Shown here one piece after another: positions 43,051 to 53,151 of a DNA stretch of 64,000 nucleotides (position 1 is its first letter; the number at the start of each line of letters is the position of its first letter). The DNA lies in the NCBI RefSeq assembly GCF_963675165.1, contig NC_087382.1:3883963-3947962 (forward strand), given 5' to 3'. The position numbers were made by a program, and so were the translations under genes. The notes beneath the pieces were generated by a model. It had not been told where the DNA came from, ran no database searches, and was given only the letters and a program-made list of their open reading frames with translations. Source of the stretch: Halichondria panicea (lineage: Eukaryota > Porifera > Demospongiae > Suberitida > Halichondriidae).

Positions 43051-43914
43051 ATGAAGGCCGCTATTGCCCTAGTAGCGCTGGTCTCCCTCACAGGCAGCCT
43101 GGTGTGGGCCGCACCAAACGAAGAATCAATAGACATACAAAGGTTCAACGATGCCCTTGAGAATGCCCTCAGTCAAGACGACACCAACATTGATAATCAA
43201 GATGCGGTTGAACAAGATGACGATGATGATATAGACTTGCAGTCGCTAATGACAGCTGCTCAAAGTGATGATGATGATGATGAAAATATGAAAGCTCTGA
43301 GATCGCTAATGGCAGCTGAGCAAGATGAAAAATTGGAAAATAAACTAAAATCTAACGAACAAGATGACGACGAAGATATGAAAGCTTTCAATTCACTAAT
43401 GGCTGCTGCACAAGATGGAAATGACGATGATGAAAATGTACGTGCTCTCAGTCTGAATTCACTATTTGCAGCTACTCAAGACGATGATGTTGACACACAG
43501 CTGGTTGGAAAAGATAAAGAAACTGCTAAAACTGCCTGGTGGCGTCGTAGACGTAGGCGGCGTCGTAGACGTAGGAGGTCGAATTCAGCTGCTTACTATA
43601 AACAATACTACAGTCGTTACTATAGTAACTACTACAGCAAGTATTACAAGCAATACTACGCTAGGTACTACAGCAAGTATTACAATCAACACTACGCTAG
43701 GTACTACAGCAAGTATTACAAGCAACACTACGCTAGGTACTACAGCAAGTATTACTCTCGCTACTACAAACGATACTACAGCAGAAAGTTTAAAGGAGCA
43801 AAATCGTACGGTAATTACGGATTTAGCGTGATTAATCATGTGTACAGCTACATGAAGAGTCACTACCCCAACATGTATCGCAAGTACTTGCACTACCGTA
43901 GAATTCAGGGATGA
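43051..43914 (+). CDS. Family B secreted precursor (B3)
   Basis: 287 aa, intronless. Signal peptide IALVALVSLTGSLVWA, IDIQRFNDALENALSQ, acidic repeats (LQSLMTAAQ, MKALRSLMAAEQ, MKAFNSLMAAAQ, LNSLFAATQ). The junction ETAKTAWWRR opens an Arg run, RRRRRRRRRRR, with tandem GTAGACGTAGGCGGCG codons. About sixteen Tyr-pair repeats include a 12-residue higher-order repeat (YARYYSKYYKQH). The end is KSYGNYGF, MKSHYPNMY, YRRIQG. Start as for B1; an ATG three codons upstream is in frame. Confidence 0.86.
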   Translation: MKAAIALVALVSLTGSLVWAAPNEESIDIQRFNDALENALSQDDTNIDNQDAVEQDDDDDIDLQSLMTAAQSDDDDDENMKALRSLMAAEQDEKLENKLKSNEQDDDEDMKAFNSLMAAAQDGNDDDENVRALSLNSLFAATQDDDVDTQLVGKDKETAKTAWWRRRRRRRRRRRRSNSAAYYKQYYSRYYSNYYSKYYKQYYARYYSKYYNQHYARYYSKYYKQHYARYYSKYYSRYYKRYYSRKFKGAKSYGNYGFSVINHVYSYMKSHYPNMYRKYLHYRRIQG

Positions 43915-45100
43915 GTGAACCGATGAAAAGAACTCAGAGACTTAATTGTGTATAGTGGAGATGATAGTTAGAACAAACATTTAGTGTGATTTAGTCGTAT
44001 ATGGAACAACATGTAGCAAAGTTGGTAGGTACATTTGAGTAGCTATAGCTGTATTAGTTGTATTCAAATAACTGGCTGTATGCAGTTTACGTCTACATCA
44101 TTGCAATGTACACGTGTGTGCATGGGGGTGGATTATTCTAACCACAAAGCATGCAAACATTCACTAACTATCAGTACCCCAAAATGAAACCAGATGTTAG
44201 ATTTAGTATTTTGTTTTTGAACTGATAGTGTAGTAATGTGCATAGTGTTTACTTTTAGTTGTGTTAATTAACTCATGTCCTGTGGTTAACTTTACTTCCT
44301 GTATTGTACTTTTCTGTTATTGTGGTTTCTGTTCGTTAGTAGGTTCTTTCTGTATAGTTGTTCTTTGTTCCCTTTGTGCCTAGCTATAGGGGCCCGCTCC
44401 AGGCGGCTCTTTGTGTATGGGAGCCTCTGCTCCACTGCCTTTTGTCTTGTACATACTTATACCTTTGTTCTTGTACATTTTATCAGTTGTTGAATACGAT
44501 TTCACTAAACTCAAATGTCTGCATGAACCTGCGACATAACAGATAGTTGCCATGGGCTTATTATTATTATGTGTCGTTATAGTTTAATAGCTAGTTTGAT
44601 TATAATATACATATGCAGTATATATAGCAGTCCCTACCATTTCACATGTGGCATGCAATGTAATTAAATTAAAGCCTCCTCACAACACACAAACAACACA
44701 CAAGTGTTGCCTACTATTTCTATATAGCTATGCAACTTATAACGTACTTATAACAAAAATGTAAGAGTATTAAAGGCATATTACTTGGACGGACTAGAAA
44801 CGAAACAATGCTATTGCGCAATTACTACAAGAAATGAAAACAATCACATGCTCACATAATGTGCATGGACATAAGGATATAAGGCAAGCACCAAAGAGTA
44901 TACAGTAACTGTACATGTATATTGTTGTAATGGCTTCCGAAAGAGTAGCAATGAGCAGATGGAATCGTTTATATGAATCTACGCAACCACCCCCAACAGC
45001 AGACACTTTTGTTTTGATAATCTACATGTTTACACCAATACAAACACTAATTCGATTAGTCTAGTGCCCACACACATACACTGTAGCATTGAGGGAAACT
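43915..45100. other. Gene-free interval between B3 and D2
   Basis: Early part shares ACCACAAAGCA with the 3' flank of B1. Near 44190-44240 a trace of the family E 3' flank (GTTAGATTTAGTATTTTG, GAACTGATAGTGTAG) suggests a lost E gene. From about 44880 it is collinear with the D1 upstream region (27480-27720). A 62-codon frame at 44358 has no supporting feature. Confidence 0.5.
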
Positions 45101-45179
45101 GGTCTATAAAAGAAATCTGTTGAGACTAGCTAACTATTATCCTCAACATTGAAGACCATCCAGTAACAACTTGAAGAAA
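45090..45179 (+). promoter_or_regulatory. Family D promoter
   Basis: GAGGGAAACTGGTCTATAAAAGAAATCTG, TATA at 45105-45110; near-identical to 27700-27735. Confidence 0.7.
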
Positions 45180-45620
45180 ATGAAGACATTTCTCCTCCTA
45201 GCAACTTTGGCCTGTATCATTGGCCTAGGGCTATCAGCTCCCAGCACTGCTCAGAATGAAATTGAAATACAAAACCTCCGTTCAATGCTCGAAAAAGCCA
45301 CCAAGCAAGAGGACGATATTGACATTCAGAATATCGACGATGTCGAGGGAGGTGTGGAGAACCTAGATTCTATCCTAGCTGAGATGCAAGATTTCCCGGA
45401 TGATGAACAGATGAACGCTCAGCTGCACGATATGGCAGCTAACAAGCAAGCACCAGCCACAGCAGAAAGGCGACGAATAAGATGGTACAGGCTGTACAAG
45501 AGGGCACGTAGTTTTGGAATGTTAGAATATCGAATGCTGAATGCTATCAACAACTATGTCAAGAGGTACCAGGGAACAATGAATTCTTATTATCGCTACC
45601 TCAGCAGATACAGCGGATAG
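45180..45620 (+). CDS. Family D secreted precursor (D2)
   Basis: 146 aa, intronless. Residues 1-95 are identical to D1 (27792), from signal peptide through KQAPATA. The tail then reads ERRRIRWYRLYKRARSFGML instead of the D1 version, one residue longer, and converges again on EYRMLNAI and YYRYLSRYSG. The 3' flank is also nearly the same as that of D1 (GATGGTGCATTGGAGTTGCC). Confidence 0.86.
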   Translation: MKTFLLLATLACIIGLGLSAPSTAQNEIEIQNLRSMLEKATKQEDDIDIQNIDDVEGGVENLDSILAEMQDFPDDEQMNAQLHDMAANKQAPATAERRRIRWYRLYKRARSFGMLEYRMLNAINNYVKRYQGTMNSYYRYLSRYSG

Positions 45621-46392
45621 ATGGTGCATTGGAGTTGCCAAGAAACTGAAACTGAACATCAGTAGTAGTAGTTGTAAATTGTTATTGAGAGACAAGAATT
45701 AGTTGTGTCACTTCATAGAGAAATAGTCAAATGTAATTGATTATGAAATTTCCAATCGCTAGAAATAGTCTCTCTAGCTGATATGAAACCCCTATAATGA
45801 TCCACATGCACGTTGATCTGGTAATCTGACCTGCGCTCGTGGAGATCAGGCAATGTCCATACCGTGTTGCTAATGATAAATAGAGTCCACACATGCCTTA
45901 GCGCGCCCAGAGGTCATCATTTCAGTCACGTGATAACTTGCAGATTTTTTTACGTGGGTGTATAAAAACAAGGCAAGGCAAAGCAAAATAATAAAGAGTA
46001 CGACAAAAACAAAAATTATACAAAAAGGAAAAATATACTTGTTAGTCCATTTGGCATAAGTGTGCCTCGGCCGACACCAAATCCATTGGTGGGATTGTCT
46101 TTATGGCACGACCACGGGAGGACCGGGAGCCTCGAACACATTGTATATACACGTGATAACATTGTATGTACACGTGATAACACCTGTAGCGCGCCGCCTT
46201 ATCTGAAAAGGTCGTCTTTAGAAAAAGCTATTTACTGAACATTGGTAGAATTTGCGCAATATCATGCAGCAAACGTCTTGGCCGGCTGTGTGGCCATAAA
46301 TAGTTTGTTCCTTGAGAGTTTCATTGGAACATTGCAGAACTGAGCAATTTCTTCAACCTCGTTTGCTCATAACCATCAAGGTGCTTGCCCTC
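45621..46392. other. Intergenic sequence after D2, no gene seen
   Basis: Contains fragments similar to the duplicated non-coding block (CTCGTGGAGATCAGGCAATG; AAAGGTCGTCTTTAGAAAAAGC). No coding signal. Confidence 0.4.
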
Positions 46393-46398
46393 CAGTCC

Positions 46399-47219
46399 TA
46401 TGGAACGCCACCTGGGTCAAAAATAGAGTATCAGCATCAAGGACCAGACTGTCAGCAATCAGTGATTCCAGGAAATCGATGCACAAGCAATCAGTGATTC
46501 CAGGAAATCGATGCACAAGCAATCAATGATTCCAGGAAATCGATGTACTAGCAATCAGTGATGCTAGGAAATGGGTGGGGCCTGCAACATCTAGACCTAG
46601 TGAATCGATGCGCCAGCAACTGATTCCAGGTAACTGATGCATCCACCCAGCAAACCAGTGATTTCAGGTAATCGGTGCTCCTCCAGTCATGGGCCTCATG
46701 GCAGATTAGTCTAGTCACATGACAAAGTTATTGCAAGACAAGCCACGGCCACGTGGCAGTTGCTCGGTTCTACCTGCAAGAGTCTCCAGACCTAATCCTA
46801 GCTCTCTTGATTTTGCCCCCGAGCTATTAGGTCTGGCCCCCAGACTAGGTTCTACCCAACAATGTCCTTCACAGAAGACCAAGCAAAAAAGCTGCAGGAA
46901 GGGATTTCATTCATTCATTCATTCCTGTCAATGGGTCACGTGACTGTAAAGCTGCAGCATTGCGACATCACTAGCCACTGCCGGTGCAGGTGTGCATCGA
47001 TTACAGGATCACAGTACTGTACTGGTAATCAATTGCAGGCCCATCCATTTCCTAGAATCACTGATTGGTAGTACATGATTTCCTAGAATCACTGATTGCT
47101 AGTACATCGATTTCCTGGAATCACTGATTGCTAGTACATCGGTTTCCTGGAATCACTGATTGCTGAAAGTCTGGTCCTTGATGCTGATACTCTATTTTTG
47201 ACCCAGGTGGCGTTCCATA
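46399..47219. mobile_element. 821-bp DNA transposon with long TIRs and subterminal repeats, 6-bp duplication
   Basis: TATGGAACGCCACCTGGGTC and the following 50 or more bases are inverted at the right end (...GACCCAGGTGGCGTTCCATA). Inside each end a unit with CAATCAGTGATTCCAGGAAATCGATG is repeated three to five times, direct on the left and inverted on the right. CAGTCC is duplicated at 46393-46398 and 47220-47225. No long protein frame inside, so it is non-autonomous. Superfamily not assigned. Confidence 0.85.
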
Positions 47220-47384
47220 CAGTCCATGCATGTCTCTCCTTTCCTTCTTGCTTGCATGATCACCATTCATTTAATTTTGACCATGCATTTGCAATTAAAG
47301 CAGGCACTAAAAACCTGGCAGGTTTGTTTGTATAATACAGTTCAGCAGGTGAGCCATTATATTATGCTTCTCACTGAAGGGGCC

Positions 47385-47412
47385 TAGCCTCGAGACCAGG
47401 CCGATTAAAATA
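47385..47412. mobile_element. Left half of a TAGCCTCG-type MITE
   Basis: TAGCCTCGAGACCAGGCCGATTAAAATAC with no right half. A (TA)n tract follows at 47438-47459. Confidence 0.65.
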
Positions 47413-47591
47413 CTTTACTAAAGGGGGCCACCCTACCTATATATATATATATATATATAGGTTCTAGAGAATGCATGGATAATCTCAGCTTATTAAATAT
47501 GAACAATCGATTAACAGCAGCCGGTAATGACAGAATAACAATGATCGAAAATGAAACTTGAAAAAATATGCAATAGTGTTCGATAGTGTTG

Positions 47592-50500
47592 CTAAGTGCT
47601 TGTTTCACTTGATTGACTGCCTTGCTTGAGTACCCTCTGGTACGGTAGATGTGGGTCCATAGTCGTAGCTTGAAGTGACTGGTAGATGTGAGGAATATTT
47701 GGGAGTGAGGATTGTCTCTTTAGTTCAATTTCTTGTTGGATGCCATAAGTGCAAAACCCAGAATCATCTTGACTACTGATGCCATCGATGCAATTCACAC
47801 GTTCTGGAGATGCTAGTAGCAATTTTGGACTTGTTGAGTTAGCGTGTAGCCTCTGCATATACATAGGATCTCTTTCGTAGTCTCCACAATATTTTGAACG
47901 ATTTGCCGAGTCTTTCTGTAGCAGTAAAGATTGCACAAATGCAGGGGGCTTACCGTGAGTGCACCCGCTATTCACTACATCCCCTACAGCTGAATGCCCT
48001 GGGGGCTCGGGGCTTAATACGTACTGAGGATCGTCGAAAACGTCTGAGGCACTGCTCATGCTTGAATCTGAGGAGAGGGATTCCGTTCGAATATAAAGAT
48101 CTGGAGAGTGACTGGGTGTTAGATGTGCAGTAGCATGTTCATTTCGAGACTCAATGGGGTGGTCTGAGAATTGAAAACGATGTATTCGTGGTCTGTTCAG
48201 CGAGGGTGAATTTTCGAGGATTTGGTACAAGTGCGGTGGTCCAATTAATCTGTCGTATGCCAGATCATTGATTGAGTCTGTGGTAAATGGTACAACTGGA
48301 GAATCTCCTGTAGATTCGGAAGCTGATAACTGCGATGCAGATTGTACACTCTCCTTCTCCAGAACGTGATACGGATGTTCTGGTATAGTTTCCAAACGTG
48401 AAATTCGATGCTCTTGAGGGAAATCAAGTGTTCCAGAAATCTCTGTTAAAGCCGAATGAATTCCAGGACTTTCTAAAGTGTGATAGGGTGGGCTGTCAGG
48501 TGGCGTTGAGAAGCTACTAGTTTCAGAGAACACCCCGGAGTGTTCCCTCACTCGAACTGGTGGTAAACCTCTCTCTAAAATGTCATAGTTTTGTGATCGC
48601 CTAGCTACGAAGTTTGCTGGCCTCGTGTTTTCTGGTAGTAGAATTGGAAGGTCGTACGGATTCTCGTATTCTGAGATTCTGTACGGATCTACTGCCCTTT
48701 CGATACTGGAATGGAAGGCCATGAATCGGGGATGGGGGTGGGGCAACGGTGGCGGATTACTGGGTTGAGGATAGCTGCTGTGTAAATGATGAAGTCTTTC
48801 ATTGTTCATTATCAGTGCTGGACCTATTTCGGCATAATCTCCAGATAAATCTCTCCTTTGCGTTCCATTGAGGGATGATTGGGTCGACTCCGGTTGATAC
48901 GGGGTGTTAGGGGGACTGGAAATCTTCGGAATGGATACCAGACCAAAATCAGTCCTGCAAAAATGATTCATTTCCTAATAATTATAGTGAACAGAATAAT
49001 GAATTGCAGTCACGTACACATCATTGCTTATAATTTTATGACCATTTAGCACATAAAATTAGGAACTTGTAATTGAGTTTTCTATGGGGGGTGGAGGGGG
49101 AAGAGTAGACTATTCAAGTGGTCTCATGGTGATATTTGCTGTTGCTTCAAAATAATTAGCTATAGATCGATAGTTAATGCAGACTAGTAATTCTCAAGTG
49201 CATAGGTTAACGGCACACACCGGGCGCATTAGATTCTGGCCACTTTGACCATAATTCAATTAGCAGAAGTTCCACAATATGAGAGGGGAGGTTGGTTATC
49301 ACGACTAATATCTTTGTTGCTAGGCTGCATAACGAGCTGTTGTTATAACTGGGAATCCAGCGGAAATCGGCTGCCTATTTGGATTATGCATCATGCAAAC
49401 AACGAAGGATCCATAAGTTACAATATTATGTTATATAATTATACTTTCTAGCTAATATGCAGTTGACAAGCTTCCTTTTACATTGTCCGTGGTCAAGCTT
49501 AGTTACCTACTTGATACATTTCGAGACATTAATCACTAAGCGACCAGTACGTCTAAAATGAGCTTACTATATGGATGCAGCTATTCAGATTCTATTAGCT
49601 GCTTTTGTTTATCCACATAATCAAATCAGGCAGGTGCCATTGTTAGCGTGCTAGCAATGCTTCCAATATACACAAGAAAACGAATACCAAGTAGGTGTAC
49701 ATGCAGGTATACAAGCCAAATAGGATTATGAATTATGGGCCAGCTTTATCAGGACTAAAGTGACAGACTTGATTTCTAATCAGCTAAGCCTTTGATGTGG
49801 TGGAGATATCGGCACAGCTGGGACTCTACTACTCCTCTATTGTTGCTTTTGAAAGGTTTCACAGTTTAAAGTGATCGATATACATTGCCAATTTTTGCTC
49901 TCGTAATAGTGAAAGAGGAGCAGGTATTAGAGGGGAGGGGGCAAATGTCTTACATGCTCTAGTTTCGAATATTCCTATTGCTTAATTAATAATAACGGGA
50001 GGATATACAATTTAAAAATACAATTAGAATACTTACTGGTTTGAGAGGTGGTCGAATGCAACAACGTCCTTATTGTCCAATCCTGTAGGTAGGTACAATA
50101 ATTATGTAATCAAGCAAGGATACACGTTTGAAGAAACAATCTATTCATATAGAAGGAGCATGGCGATTTGTAGCCAATTTGTTGATGCACAATAGGGTAC
50201 TAGATCATGTGCACGGATAATAAATGAACTGTATCAAAACCCATTTGCACATTGTCGCTCTAAGTAGCTAAACATTTTCATGAGAATGAGCGCTATTTGC
50301 ACCACATAGTTTCTGCTCCATTGAATACATTTCACTAAGAATGCAATAATAAGTTATTGTTCACATCATTATTAATGCAGACTATAACACTGCTACACAG
50401 ACACAGACACGTTGCGCATTGAAACTCTAGCTCTTATTGGACACCCTGAAGATAGAGCAACTGAGATATGAAGGCCAGACTTTTATCAGTAGAAACAGTT

Positions 50501-53151
50501 TGTGTGATCAGGAGTACATGAATTCCTGTTTGTATAAAGCAACCTCTCAACAAAGGCCACCTCTTACAGGGTTCCATGTACTTTTAATTATCAACTGCAA
50601 GTATAATACGGTACTCACCATTTGCATTCACGTCCTGACATCGTCTACGACAGAGGAGCGCAATTACCATACCCAGTGCAACACAGACAATCCCAAGGAA
50701 TCCGACAAGCCCCAGAACAACATAGAGAATAAATTGTGACTCACTGACACCCACAGGGCCGGGGGATGTGTGGGTGGTGAAATCAGTCGATACAACGGTT
50801 GAGGTGGTTTCTTGGTTAGTGACGAATAGTAGAGTTTGTGAGGGTGTAGGGTGTGGTGAAGTCTCAGGGAGTGTAGGGTGGGGTGTAGTCTCAAGGGGTG
50901 TGGTCTGTGGTAGAGTGGTGAGGGGTGGGGCTTGAGTGGTCGTACCACTAGATATCCGAATGATTGAAGCACAAGTGGTAGTAGAACGACGCAATATATT
51001 GTCGCACGCAATGGGAAAGTAATTATCTTCGTCAAACAGTTGAAATACATCACTTGACGTGAGTGAACTGTCCGGTACAACTCCTTGGCACCAGTAAGAG
51101 CCCATATCTTCAGCTACATTCAAGTCACGAACAGTCAATTGTACACCAGTATTGCCATTATTTCTATGAGGTGTGAGTGTGTATTTTGTAGAGTTCATTA
51201 GAAGTGTCGCATTTGTTTGTGAGTTAGAGGAAGAAAAGTACCATCTTATTTCAATCACATCTTCTCCGACAATTTCACAGTCCAGTTGCAACAAACGTCT
51301 GTTATAGGGACTGCATACTGAATCTGCAGGGGGTTGCTGAGTATACAGGTAGTCATCCGGGCACACTGGAAGGGAGGAGAAGGAAGGTAAGCTCAATTAA
51401 AAAGAGGACATTATGCAGTGCACAAGTGACTATTATAGTAGGCAACTGAATAAATAGACTTGGTATGAACCAGGTACGTATATCTATTGTGATGTAAGTT
51501 CTGTAGAAAACACCTGGGGACATCTAATTTAAAATACACTATAGATAGTAATCTGATCTCTATTGACTCTGAAGGAGAACAAAAGTTTCTCTATTCATAT
51601 GCATTGACCATTGCGTTAACACCTAATACAAGATAGCACAATATTAACATCTGTTGCATATGATTAATGCTAGAAAAAGTTATACAAACTGATGAGTGGT
51701 GACTGACTGAATGATGAGAAACAATGATAAGATTAAACCAGCATGGGTACTCAATTATAATACAGGGTTCATTAATAATCAGCTAAAGTTTTAATCAGCT
51801 AAAGTTTTAATCAACAATGGCTGAACTCTTATTTAGCACGCAGACTGGTAGACTGCTTAGCTTGCACCCCATATACTAAAATATTCTGTGCCTCAGGCAG
51901 TTATAAAACAGTGCATGGTTGTATCAGAGTAGAGGGCATCAGTGGCGGATCCAGACAGGTTCCATGGGTTCCATGGAACCCCCCCCCCCTTCACACAAAG
52001 AAAACACTGGAGATCAACTTACAACTCAGCTTGTGATCTGTAGTTACTAGGCTGATTTCATGCAATTCATATGTGGGCAGGGCTCTCTAATAATGCGCAT
52101 GCTCATTGCTTATGACTTTTTTTACTGTTTTGGAACCTCCCTCTCAACATTCCTGGATCCACCACTGGGCATGCATATAGCTATTGTATACCAGCTCTAA
52201 TGCTTGGAGTGCATGAGTATTGTGTCTAATATAATATAGCTATCCCCTCTCAGCATATAATGCATGTCTCTACATGCACCATGCAGTACACAACGGAAAC
52301 AACACTTCTCAATGATCGAGTACTAAACCGAGCTTCAAAAGACAGTGTTTTAAAGTTTTACCTTGAAATCCATTACAACTAGATCACTGAAGTGCCGGCT
52401 AAACCCTCGCCGGTTTTACGTCTCACATATATAGACTTTTGTACAAATAATGTGAAAAACATGGAACCTAACCCTATTAAACTAGGCTATCCATGCTGTA
52501 AACGTAGTGCTATAATGGCAGCCAAGTAAGAAGACTTAGAATACATGCACAAAGAAACCAGACCGGGTTACTATAAAACCTGGGGTCACCGACGTACCTC
52601 GGACTACAATAACCTGAGACCACTCAAGCGCCTCGGAATAATAATATCATCTTATTATAGTGCCATGGAGAATACATAACTGGTTAATAACTGGTTAATA
52701 ACCGGTTCTAACTGAGAATATGGTAACCAATGTAACCAGTGTATTGACCAATTTTTGCTTGGTAATGTCTGCAGTTGAATTAGCAGTGGTTAATTTGCAA
52801 GACAAATTCCACAATGGAAGACATATAGGTGGACTACACACATGTCTTAACACATGCATGCATCTCTTTGGTCAATGCTCAAGGTCATCCTTGTGGAGGA
52901 GCCCAGTCCTGCTAAAACCATTGCTGTATTTGTGCATTTTTTTTAATCGACTAAACAGTACAATTAATATTATCCGCACAATTATGTTTAAGCTTCCGAC
53001 TCCACAGAATTCAGAAGCATGGAGCTAGATATATTATACCACACACAAATGTACTCAACAAGAACTTACTTGGGTTCTCTCCAGTTGCAATTCCCATCAG
53101 CAAAAACAATCCAGTTGCAAATAGCAGAAGAGGATAAATCCATACCACCAT
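47592..53151 (-). CDS. Single-Ig-domain membrane receptor with YxxL-rich cytoplasmic tail
   Basis: Four exons on the minus strand: 53151-53070, 51365-50619, 50082-50037, 48954-47592; phases fit and total 745 aa. Residues 1-24 are a signal peptide (WIYPLLLFATGLFLLMGIATG). One Ig domain spans about 30-135, with Cys57 (LQLDC), Trp69 (IRWYF) and Cys120 (GSYWC). A Thr/Pro-rich stalk covers about 169-227 and one membrane helix about 239-265 (LYVVLGLVGFLGIVCVALGM), then RRRC. The 480-residue tail has YAEI332, YDIL415, YHTL449, YHVL487, YDRL525, YQIL535 and YQSL716. Such YxxL/I sites recruit SH2 proteins (ITIM/ITAM-like) or clathrin adaptors. No kinase domain. Orphan receptor; ligand unknown. Confidence 0.82.
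48955..50036. other. Intron 3 of the Ig receptor, no feature seen
   Basis: AT-rich intron between the tail exon and the 46-base exon 50037-50082. A 68-codon frame on the plus strand has no supporting signal. Confidence 0.5.
51940..52167. mobile_element. CAGTGGCGGATCCAG-type MITE, 5-bp duplication
   Basis: CAGTGGCGGATCCAG is inverted as CTGGATCCACCACTG. GGCAT flanks both sides (51935-51939 and 52168-52172). Lies in intron 1 of the Ig receptor. Same termini style as 14100-14733. Confidence 0.7.

Noticed and set aside
44358-44546. 62-codon hydrophobic frame
   Set aside because: No paralogue, no promoter block and no signal-peptide pattern like its neighbours.
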